The position numbers were made by a program, and so were the translations under genes. Below, in pieces: positions 35,258-42,120 of a stretch of 64,000 bases of DNA. Source of the DNA: Clostridiales bacterium (lineage in GTDB: Bacteria > Bacillota > Clostridia > Oscillospirales > Oscillospiraceae); the NCBI GenBank assembly GCA_029265405.1, contig JAJUJI010000013.1:1-64000 (forward strand). The letters are read 5' to 3'. Under the pieces are notes generated by a model. That model was given only the letters and a program-made list of their open reading frames with translations. It had not been told where the DNA came from and did no database searches. Each line of letters starts with the position of its first letter. The first letter of the stretch is position 1.

Positions 35258-36049
35258 TCATATCGCGAGCGAGTGCCCGCCGTCTATGAATACTACCTCG
35301 CCCGTTATATTGTCCGAGGCGGGGCTGCAAAGGTAAACTGCCAGCGCGCCGACCTCCAGAGGCCGCCCAAAGCGTTTGACTGGGATGCCCTGCGCCATCA
35401 TATCGGCCGCCTCCTCCGACATGCCGGCCATGAAATTTGAAAAGGTGAAGCCGGGGGCTATAGCGTTTACCCTAACATTATATGGAGCCATTTCAAGTGC
35501 AAAGCCCTTGGTGAAAAGGTTGATGCCCGCCTTTGCGGCGCAGTAGGCGGTCATATTTACCGTTTTGCTGGGAGATTCGCTGGCGTTGGAGCTTATGTTG
35601 ACTATCCTCCCGCCCCTCATGGTTTCCTTCATGTGCCTGCCTATAAAATAAGACATGCGCACGGCTCCGTTGAGGTCCACATTTATGCAGTCGAGCCAAG
35701 GCTTGATATCCTCGTCCATATCCAGCAGGTTGCCGGTAATTGCTATACCCGCGTTATTGACAAGGATATCTATGTACTTGAAATCGGCTATGGCGCTTTC
35801 GGCTGCGGCCTTGCAGCTTTTCATGTCGGCTATGTCGCACTTGTAATATCTGTAAGTCCCGGGATATTTAGAACTGAGCTCCTCTGCGGCCTTTTTTCCG
35901 CTGGCCTCGTCTCTGGCCATGATGGCTATATTGGCTCCCTGTTGGGCGAAGGCTGTGGCTATTCCGAAGCCTATCCCCTTGCTGCCGCCTGTAATGATCG
36001 CATTTTTGCCCGCCAGTGAAAAAGCGTTTTCCATTGTGGTGATGTACAT
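35258..36049 (-). CDS. SDR-family oxidoreductase
   Basis: 263 residues. Cofactor motif TGGSKGIG near 21-28, NNAG near 100, catalytic Ser in ISSNAS, and YCAAK replaces the usual YxASK (Tyr and Lys kept). The sequence after strand 2 (ARDE) suggests NADP(H). The C-terminal end has DGGHSLAI. AAAGGAG precedes the ATG. Unlike the SDR at 603 it stands alone, and the substrate is not predictable; gluconate/sorbose-type reductases and 3-oxoacyl reductases are closest in style. Confidence 0.9.
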   Translation of the reverse strand: MYITTMENAFSLAGKNAIITGGSKGIGFGIATAFAQQGANIAIMARDEASGKKAAEELSSKYPGTYRYYKCDIADMKSCKAAAESAIADFKYIDILVNNAGIAITGNLLDMDEDIKPWLDCINVDLNGAVRMSYFIGRHMKETMRGGRIVNISSNASESPSKTVNMTAYCAAKAGINLFTKGFALEMAPYNVRVNAIAPGFTFSNFMAGMSEEAADMMAQGIPVKRFGRPLEVGALAVYLCSPASDNITGEVVFIDGGHSLAI

Positions 36050-36205
36050 AACAGATTTGCTCCTTTAATCAGGCCAAAGCCTTTTGTTATAATACTGCAA
36101 TTTTACTATATATTGCTTTGCTTTTTCAATAGCGTGCAGATAAAAACTGCGGACCTTTCCGGAAGACGCGGGAAAGATCCGCAGCAATTTGCCGCTCAGC
36201 GGGAC

Positions 36206-37495
36206 TCAAAGCCTGATGCCTTGGGGAGAAGCCGCCGCGTTTTGCCTGATTTTGAAGGAGCCGACCATTTCTTTGAGCTTTTCCGCCTGTTCGGCCAGCT
36301 CGGAGCTGGCCGCCGCGCCCTCCTCGGAGTTTGCGGCGTTGGTCTGAACCACCTGAGAAACCTGCGATATGCCCTGGTTAATCTGACTGATGCTTGCGAC
36401 CTGCTCCTCGGAGGAAGCTGCGATGGATTTGATCAGTTCAGTGGCGGAATTGACCTCCTCAACAATCATCCTCAGGGCATTTGCGGTTTCGCCGGCTATT
36501 TTTGTTCCTATCTCCACCTTGCTGAGCGAGTTTTCTATCATTTCGGTGGTTTCCTTGGCGGCGGCGGCAGACTTGGCCGCGAGGTTCCTAACCTCCTCGG
36601 CCACCACAACGAAGCCCTTGCCGTGCTGTCCCGCCCGGGCGGCTTCCACTGCGGCGTTGAGCGCAAGTATGTTTGTCTGGAAGGCTATATCGTCGATTAC
36701 CTTTATTATTTTGTTTATGCTTTGAGAGGAGTCGTTTATTTCGCCCATGGCCTTGAGCATGTCCTTCATTTGAATGTTGCCCTTCTCAGCCAGGCTGTTG
36801 GCTTTGATGACAAGCTCGTTGGCCTTTTCGGCGCTTTTGGCGCTTGCGTTGATCTGCGAAGAAACCTGCTCGACCGAGGCTGTCAGCTGCTGTATGGCGC
36901 TGGCCTGCTCGGTCGCGCCCTGGGAGAGCTCGGAGCTTGAGTTGGAGAGAGTCATGGCGCTGTCGGCGACCTGGTTAGAGGCCGCCGCTATTGAAGCAGT
37001 CAGCTTGTTGAGATTTTCAACGACATGCGTAAGGGCCTTCCCCAGCAGATCCTTGTCCGAACGGATGTCAAAGGCTACCGTCAAATCCCCGTCGGCCAGC
37101 TTTTGGGCGGTGTCAACCTGCCTTTGAGTATTTGTGATCAGCGCGTTGAAGGCCTGCCCCAGCTCGCCGTATTCATCCGCCCTTTCGTCATTGTGGTCGT
37201 CTTTTACGACCTCGGCGACATCAAGATCCCCAACTGACAGCATGGTTGCCACCTTAACCGAAAGCCGTATTGGAAGACCTATGCTCGCGGCTATATATCG
37301 GCCCAGCAGGAGCTCCAGTACGATAGAAACAAAAGCGACGGCTGCCACGACAAAGGAAGCTGTCGTAATCAAGCCGCCTTGAGCCGACAAAAAAACAATT
37401 CCTGCGGCTCCCGTTGCGGCAGTCAGAAAAGCGGCAAATAGAAAGCTCACAAAAAGCTTGCCGTATATCCTTAGCTTATGAAACCAGCCGAACAA
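36206..37495 (-). CDS. Methyl-accepting chemotaxis protein lacking a ligand domain
   Basis: About 429 residues from a TTG start (441 from the ATG at 37531). Two adjacent membrane helices (about 10-30 and 40-62) are joined by only about ten residues, so there is no extracellular sensor domain. A HAMP-like linker (65-150) and the cytoplasmic signalling hairpin follow, with the conserved tip IDDIAFQTNILALNAAVEAARAGQHGKGFVVVAEEVR. The sigma-D-like promoter just upstream places the transcript start at or next to 37531, so the ATG there would have no leader, while the TTG at 37495 has GGATGGAG 9 nt upstream. Signal may come through the membrane or a partner. Confidence 0.9.
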   Translation of the reverse strand: MFGWFHKLRIYGKLFVSFLFAAFLTAATGAAGIVFLSAQGGLITTASFVVAAVAFVSIVLELLLGRYIAASIGLPIRLSVKVATMLSVGDLDVAEVVKDDHNDERADEYGELGQAFNALITNTQRQVDTAQKLADGDLTVAFDIRSDKDLLGKALTHVVENLNKLTASIAAASNQVADSAMTLSNSSSELSQGATEQASAIQQLTASVEQVSSQINASAKSAEKANELVIKANSLAEKGNIQMKDMLKAMGEINDSSQSINKIIKVIDDIAFQTNILALNAAVEAARAGQHGKGFVVVAEEVRNLAAKSAAAAKETTEMIENSLSKVEIGTKIAGETANALRMIVEEVNSATELIKSIAASSEEQVASISQINQGISQVSQVVQTNAANSEEGAAASSELAEQAEKLKEMVGSFKIRQNAAASPQGIRL

Positions 37496-37538
37496 AACCG
37501 TCAACTCCATCCGTAACTTATAATCGCCCATATTATTT

Positions 37539-37565
37539 ATATCGAAACGTTTAACCGTTTCTTTA
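37539..37565 (-). promoter_or_regulatory. Sigma-D (sigma-28) type promoter of the chemotaxis receptor gene
   Basis: Minus strand TAAA (37565-37562), 15-bp spacer, TTCGATAT (37546-37539), close to the flagellar consensus TAAA-N15-GCCGATAT (the four TAAA bases and six of eight in the second box). Confidence 0.6.
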
Positions 37566-37618
37566 GAGGCAATTAAATATTTGGCATGGAATTTTGCATA
37601 AGCTGAGCAAAGCGGCTT

Positions 37619-37981
37619 TTAATCGCAGTAATACTCGTCCTTGAAATCGCCGAAGCCGCCCCAGCTTGTACACTCGGTCAGATTCAGGGAAATCTTTTCA
37701 TACGGCGTACCCAAAAGCCTGTGTACAGCGTCGAACAGCGCTTTTACAAAGGCTTTTTTAATGTGATACTCAAACCTCGAGAAATAACGTGCGTCTATGA
37801 AAACAAAATCGTCCTGCGGAATGCCGCCCATGTAAATGTTTTTTCCGTCCTCAATATCTGCGATGAGCATGCTGCCGTTCTTGCCGGGGATAAGGTCCAG
37901 CGCCTCTCCCAAAGCGCGCGCAAGCTCGGCCCGCGGCCCGGTTTCAAGCTTCTGCGCTAGGCTGATCTTTATGTAGGGCAT
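37619..37981 (-). CDS. Tautomerase/MIF-superfamily protein
   Basis: 120 residues beginning MPYIKI, so Pro2 becomes the N-terminal catalytic proline after Met removal, as in MIF and phenylpyruvate tautomerases. The mid-protein segment NGSMLIADIEDGKNIYMGG matches the family's strand carrying the active-site loop. The length is typical of MIF-like rather than 60-residue 4-OT proteins. The substrate is unknown. It lies between the chemotaxis receptor and a cupin gene, with a 33-nt gap from the latter on the same strand, so co-expression with the cupin protein is possible. Confidence 0.8.
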   Translation of the reverse strand: MPYIKISLAQKLETGPRAELARALGEALDLIPGKNGSMLIADIEDGKNIYMGGIPQDDFVFIDARYFSRFEYHIKKAFVKALFDAVHRLLGTPYEKISLNLTECTSWGGFGDFKDEYYCD

Positions 37982-38014
37982 CTCCTTTAGCTCCTTTCTT
38001 TTAGCAGCGGAAGC

Positions 38015-38977
38015 CTATGCGGGTCCTGCCGACTTTATGCCGCAGCCATATTGAGCTTTAAGCCTGCCTACGGCTTCTTTATCGCTTCGTTTCGCGGCGT
38101 CGAGCGACGAATAGTCGAGAAGAAGCAGGTACCACATCGTCAGGCCGCCCAAGTCGTACATTTTTGCGTCCGTCAAGGCCGTCATGCTGCGGGGGGCAAA
38201 TTTCGGAATTTTGACAAGGCAGTCCTCGCGGGCGATATATTTTCTACCGTAGACGGTAAATTCGACTTCGCCCTCCGTTATGTAGAACAGCTCCGGATTG
38301 ACCGGGAAGTCGTTCCACTCGGCATGAAAGCCTTCCTTCATTTCGGCCTGCCATATCTCCCTGACACCGTTTGTCTCCCAGCGCCCGACGACCATGCGCA
38401 TTGTTACGCCCTCAAGCGCAAATTCAGCCAGCGGCCTTGAGGGATTGCGCACGGCGTCGATTTCCTCAGGCCTGACCCGGACGGAATTGGAAGCGTCGTG
38501 GATGTAGAAATCGTATTGGCTGGCGGAAACACCCTGCGCCGCCATTTTTGAGGACGCATCCGGGTCATATTCCTTGAGCCGGAACAGCTCGGGAAAGCTG
38601 TCGATCACCTTCCAATCCTGAAAAATGCCGCGATACCTTGTGTCCTCGTTGAAAAGCATGCCGTGGGTAACAAAGGGCTGTATGTGGACCAGGTCGCCCT
38701 TTGTCAAGGTTGCAACCTTGCCCTGGCTGTAAAACTCCATGGAACCGCCGTCAATGAAAAAAGTCTCAAAGCCGGAGCGGTGCTCGTGGGTGAAGGGGAG
38801 CATGTCCGGCGCGTGATGCATGACGGCGTCGGTAAAAGCGAAAAGGCGATGCTCGCCTTCAGGCATAAGGATTACGCGGTTTTCCTCGACAATGTAGCCT
38901 CCCGCCGTTGGCGGAGAGGTGGATTCGTAGAGCCAGTTTGCCCTGTCGTTGAGGTCGATAAGTATGCGATTTTCCAT
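38015..38977 (-). CDS. Two-domain cupin protein, AraC-less dioxygenase-like
   Basis: 320 residues with two cupin barrels. In the first, HEHRSGFETFFIDGG...GDLVHIQPFVTHGM gives a metal-binding His/His/Glu/His set (about 75-125). In the second, EGFHAEWNDFPVNPELFYITEGEVEFTV...ARSM the pattern is degenerate (one His, one Glu). This resembles gentisate-dioxygenase-type or quercetinase-type cupins, but no aromatic pathway is nearby. AAGGAGAG precedes the ATG at 38977; a longer frame to 39013 lacks a site. Could be an enzyme or a small-molecule binding protein working with the adjacent tautomerase. Confidence 0.8.
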   Translation of the reverse strand: MENRILIDLNDRANWLYESTSPPTAGGYIVEENRVILMPEGEHRLFAFTDAVMHHAPDMLPFTHEHRSGFETFFIDGGSMEFYSQGKVATLTKGDLVHIQPFVTHGMLFNEDTRYRGIFQDWKVIDSFPELFRLKEYDPDASSKMAAQGVSASQYDFYIHDASNSVRVRPEEIDAVRNPSRPLAEFALEGVTMRMVVGRWETNGVREIWQAEMKEGFHAEWNDFPVNPELFYITEGEVEFTVYGRKYIAREDCLVKIPKFAPRSMTALTDAKMYDLGGLTMWYLLLLDYSSLDAAKRSDKEAVGRLKAQYGCGIKSAGPA

Positions 38978-39189
38978 AAGCACTCTCCTTGCCGCAATTT
39001 TGCATCGTTTCACCCCGGCTGCGGCCGTCCGCAGCTATATACGCATGGGGAGCTCGTATGCCTTTATTTTAAACTATCGTGCAGCACGAATGTCAAGCGC
39101 AGGAAAAACGGTTAAGCGCTGCTGAGCTATAGCGGCAGACGGCCGGCAAATTGCCGACGCATGCAAGTGACATATGGCATAAAACAATA

Positions 39190-39215
39190 AAAAACGGCTG
39201 GAATCAGCCGTTTTT
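39190..39215 (-). terminator. Terminator of the tRNA pair
   Basis: Minus strand AACGGCTG-ATTC-CAGCCGTT followed by TTTTATTG, right after the tRNA-Thr CCA. Confidence 0.85.
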
Positions 39216-39217
39216 TT

Positions 39218-39293
39218 TGGAGCTGCTGACGCGATTCGAACGCGTGACCTCATCCTTACCAAGGATGTGCTCTGCCGACTGAGCTACAGCAGC
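39218..39293 (-). tRNA. tRNA-Thr (anticodon GGT)
   Basis: 76-nt cloverleaf: acceptor GCTGCTG/CAGCAGC, D-arm with AGCTCAGTCGGCAGAGC, anticodon arm CATCC-TTGGTAA-GGATG, T-arm CGCGTTCGAATCGCG and an encoded CCA end. Confidence 0.97.
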
Positions 39294-39322
39294 ATGACGG
39301 GCCGTTGCGAGGCCCTTTTTTG

Positions 39323-39399
39323 TGGCGACCCGGAACGGGCTCGAACCGTCGACCTCTAGCGTGACAGGCTAGCGTTCTAACCGACTGAACTACCGGGCC
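39323..39399 (-). tRNA. tRNA-Asp (anticodon GTC)
   Basis: 77-nt cloverleaf: acceptor GGCCCGG/CCGGGTC, D-arm with AGTTCAGTCGGTTAGAACG, anticodon arm CTAGC-CTGTCAC-GCTAG, T-arm CGGTTCGAGCCCG and encoded CCA. It is first in a two-tRNA transcript with tRNA-Thr. Confidence 0.97.
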
Positions 39400-39410
39400 A
39401 AAGCTTGAAC

Positions 39411-39440
39411 ATTATACTATCTGAAAATACCCCTTGTCAA
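39411..39440 (-). promoter_or_regulatory. Promoter of the tRNA-Asp/tRNA-Thr unit
   Basis: Minus strand TTGACA (39440-39435), 18-bp spacer, TATAAT (39416-39411), just upstream of tRNA-Asp. Confidence 0.8.
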
Positions 39441-39463
39441 TAAGAAGTTTAAAATTATCTGGT

Positions 39464-40342
39464 CTATAATATAATTGGCAATATATCCCACGTGGGAACC
39501 GAGCGCAGCTCGACGCTGCTTCCGGTAAAGGGATGGGTAAAGACAAGCCGCGACGCGTGGAGATGCTGGAACTCTGCCGCGTATTTGTCTGAAATAAGCC
39601 GGGATTCCTCCGTGCAGTACAGCTTGTCGCCTAAAACCGGACAGCCTATCGCTATACAGTGGACGCGTATCTGATGAGTTCTGCCTGTATGAAGCTCAAG
39701 CCGCAGCAAAGAGAGGCCCTCTCCGCTTCCGAGGGTTTCGTAGTCGGTGCGGCAATAAGCTCCGTCGGGAGCGACGATGCGAAGCATGCCGCCCTCGCGG
39801 GCGCGCCTGATGGGCAGCTCCACTGTTCCATCCGGCGGATCGGGGGTTCCGCAGACGACGGCAAGATACTCCTTGCGGGTAATCAGCTCAGGCATTAGGC
39901 TTTTCACATAGCCGCTTTTAGCAAAAAGGACCGCCCCTCCCGTATCCCTGTCTAGGCGGTTCACGGCGTGGCAGGCGGTTCCGCCGCCGTCAAGGATATG
40001 CTGCAGGGCAAAGTTTGACAGGGTGCCGGTCAGGCGGCTATGCGAAGGGTGGGCCAGCATGCCCCGCGGCTTGTCAAGAGCCAGCAGCCAATCGTCCTCA
40101 AACAGTATATTTAAGCGGCCATGTTCCGGCGGGAAATCGGCCGGCGGCTCAGCCAGGTCAAGGCTTATCTCGTCGCCCGAGCTGACGCGGAAGCTTGGGA
40201 AAACCGGCAGGCCGTTGACCTTTATGGCCGAAGCGGCCTTCAGCCTCTTAAAAAGCGAAGCCGAAAGCCGCAGCTCGTTTCTTAAAATTGCTTTAAGCTC
40301 GCGTCCTTCCTGATCCGGGCGCACCTTGCAATTAAGAATCAA
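39464..40342 (-). CDS. RluA-family RNA pseudouridine synthase
   Basis: 292 residues. An N-terminal S4-like RNA-binding part (about 10-75) is followed by the catalytic domain with HAVNRLDRDTGGAVLFAK, where the Asp of RLDxxTSG-type motif is the nucleophile (here TGG), and LHTGRTHQIRVH further on. Modifies uridine to pseudouridine in 23S rRNA or tRNA; the exact target cannot be told among RluA/RluC/RluD-like members. The start is a TTG at 40342 with GGCGGAG 7 nt upstream, overlapping the stop of the DUF4358 gene by 11 nt, so translation is coupled. Confidence 0.88.
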   Translation of the reverse strand: MILNCKVRPDQEGRELKAILRNELRLSASLFKRLKAASAIKVNGLPVFPSFRVSSGDEISLDLAEPPADFPPEHGRLNILFEDDWLLALDKPRGMLAHPSHSRLTGTLSNFALQHILDGGGTACHAVNRLDRDTGGAVLFAKSGYVKSLMPELITRKEYLAVVCGTPDPPDGTVELPIRRAREGGMLRIVAPDGAYCRTDYETLGSGEGLSLLRLELHTGRTHQIRVHCIAIGCPVLGDKLYCTEESRLISDKYAAEFQHLHASRLVFTHPFTGSSVELRSVPTWDILPIIL

Positions 40343-40805
40343 GGTATTTCTCCGCCGCCTTGCTCGCCGCGTCATAATCGGAGGCAACATACAGCACCAA
40401 ATATGCCCCCGCGGCGCCGATCACCGCCTTGTCGAGCTTGGGAACCTCGGCGGGAGCGTAGGACTCGTAAACGGATTTTTGGCGCTCCAAGCGGTTCTTT
40501 ATCGCCTCCGAAAGCTTATCGGCATCCCCATCCTTGCCGGATGTCTTAAAAATCGCCAATTCCTCGGCCGTAGCCCCTGATGAAAAGTAAAAGAGCATAG
40601 CTTCGGCGTCGTCCTCGGAAATACCATAGAGACGGCAGCCTATCTCGGCCTCGGTTTTTGTAAGCTCGTCGGAAAAGGCTCCGCTGGCCAGCATGTCTCC
40701 GGCAAAGGCTTCGGGGTCAAACTCTTTCGCCGCGTGCGAGCAGCCGCAGACGCACAGCAGCAGTGCAAAAAGTGTGACGCAGGCGCAAATTCTTGACAGC
40801 TTCAA
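40332..40805 (-). CDS. DUF4358-type lipoprotein
   Basis: 157 residues. Lipoprotein signal with Cys at about 22 in VCGC, then an extracellular domain of mixed helix and strand (LYGISEDDAEAMLFYFSSGATAEELAIF, then AYLVLYVASDYDAA) that I match by eye to DUF4358. Proteins of this kind often sit beside SGNH and MBOAT acyltransferase genes in Clostridia and are thought to serve cell-surface glycan O-acylation; that link is from general knowledge. Start is TTG at 40805 that overlaps the upstream SGNH stop (TTGA); GAGGTGG lies upstream. Followed by coupled RluA gene. Confidence 0.75.
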   Translation of the reverse strand: MKLSRICACVTLFALLLCVCGCSHAAKEFDPEAFAGDMLASGAFSDELTKTEAEIGCRLYGISEDDAEAMLFYFSSGATAEELAIFKTSGKDGDADKLSEAIKNRLERQKSVYESYAPAEVPKLDKAVIGAAGAYLVLYVASDYDAASKAAEKYLDS

Positions 40806-41860
40806 TTTTCCACCTCGTGAACGGTATGCTTTGTCAGATACTCATACCATTGCGCATAGTATTTTTTATAGGGGTGTATACCGTCGTAGCTGCCGTTTTC
40901 CGGCAGATTCCCGTCACCGTCGGCAAGCGCCGCGTAGATATCCACATAATGGGCTTTTTTATGGGCGGCGAACCCTGCGAGAGCCTTGTTGCGCTCCCTG
41001 ATGGCCGTATTGTTGAATATTGAGCCGCTCTCCGACATGGCCTTGGATACGGGAGTAATGGACTGTATGTATATTTCTGCTCCGGGCTGAAGCTCTCTGA
41101 TAGAGTCTATCAGCTTTGAGTAAAGGCTGAGAAAGGTTTGGCAGTCGTAGCCTATTTCATTCAGACCCAACAAGATGTACACCTTTGAGTATGAGCCGAG
41201 TCCGAGCGCTTCCATGATGGTTTTATATTCTCCGCCGACGCTTATTGCCTTCTCCGTGTATATATTTTTTACGGTAATGGACTTTGCTGCAAAAAAAGCG
41301 GCTGTGGAAAGCCCACCGTAGAGCATGAAGCCCTCCTCGAGAGAATTGCCGATGAAGGCGGCGTCATTAAAATATTCCTCTCCGACGGCGTCTGTTTCCG
41401 GTATTTCGCAGCCCCAGGAGTAGCCTGGGAGCGGTGTGCCGCCGCCGCTGAAAAACCGGCAGCCGACGCTGGCGGGGCGGCAATGGCGGCGCGGGTAGAA
41501 GGCGCAGCCGTCAAGCATGGGGATATTCCGCCATATCAGGGTGTTGCGGAAGGTTTGCAAATTGGAATATAAAGGCTCGGCCGCCGATGACGACTCCAAG
41601 GGCTGACCAAAGGCTTGCTCGTCATTTGCCGCTGGAACCGATTCCGGGGAAGGCTCGGAGGCAGCCTCGGAAGGCATCGCATCCGTCACGGCCTCCGTTT
41701 CCGCGTTTTCCGCCCTGGCTGAGGGTTTTAAGAGAGAGGTATATGACAGCAGCGAAAAAACGCCGCAAAATACTATAAATAAAACCGCAGCGGGCAGGGC
41801 GCGCCCGGCGCGTTTTCCGCCGCTCTTTTTTTGTGGCCTCAACCGCTTGAGGACAGACAT
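40802..41860 (-). CDS. Membrane-anchored SGNH-like protein with a Cys-rich insertion
   Basis: 352 residues. One membrane helix (about 25-45) places the rest outside the cell. Then a Glu/Ser/Ala/Pro-rich linker (50-105) and a short segment with four to five Cys, several Arg and aromatic residues (about 115-165). The SGNH-type domain follows: block I reads FIGNSLEEGF (Asn-Ser where GDS is usual), block III has LLGLNEIG, block V YDGIHP. So the Ser, Asn and His are kept, but Asp before Ser is Asn. Partner of the DUF4358 lipoprotein. The expected MBOAT membrane acyltransferase gene is absent here. Start ATG 41860 was chosen over an upstream TTG. Confidence 0.72.
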   Translation of the reverse strand: MSVLKRLRPQKKSGGKRAGRALPAAVLFIVFCGVFSLLSYTSLLKPSARAENAETEAVTDAMPSEAASEPSPESVPAANDEQAFGQPLESSSAAEPLYSNLQTFRNTLIWRNIPMLDGCAFYPRRHCRPASVGCRFFSGGGTPLPGYSWGCEIPETDAVGEEYFNDAAFIGNSLEEGFMLYGGLSTAAFFAAKSITVKNIYTEKAISVGGEYKTIMEALGLGSYSKVYILLGLNEIGYDCQTFLSLYSKLIDSIRELQPGAEIYIQSITPVSKAMSESGSIFNNTAIRERNKALAGFAAHKKAHYVDIYAALADGDGNLPENGSYDGIHPYKKYYAQWYEYLTKHTVHEVEN

Positions 41861-42120
41861 CGGCACCAGACCTTCCGCCAGACGATAGTGCAACCAAACA
41901 TATTTATACTATCAAAACCGCCGCCATATATCAATAGATTATTCGACAAAAAACGCCGGAGGCTTAATAAGGGCGCTGCTATGTGAAATTACTGCAATAC
42001 GGTGAAATTTGCAGTTGGCAATTTGGCGTTTTTGTTATAATATAATGTTGTTTGATTCGCGTCCCTATTTATGTCCAACAGGTATATCAATTAAATTATC
42101 ATATACGAAAGGAAATTGCT

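Noticed and set aside
41400-41560. Double frameshift in the SGNH gene to explain the Cys-rich segment
   Set aside because: The other frame reads as an Ala/Pro linker, but the current frame has the strong third-position GC bias of the neighbouring genes, so it is taken as real.
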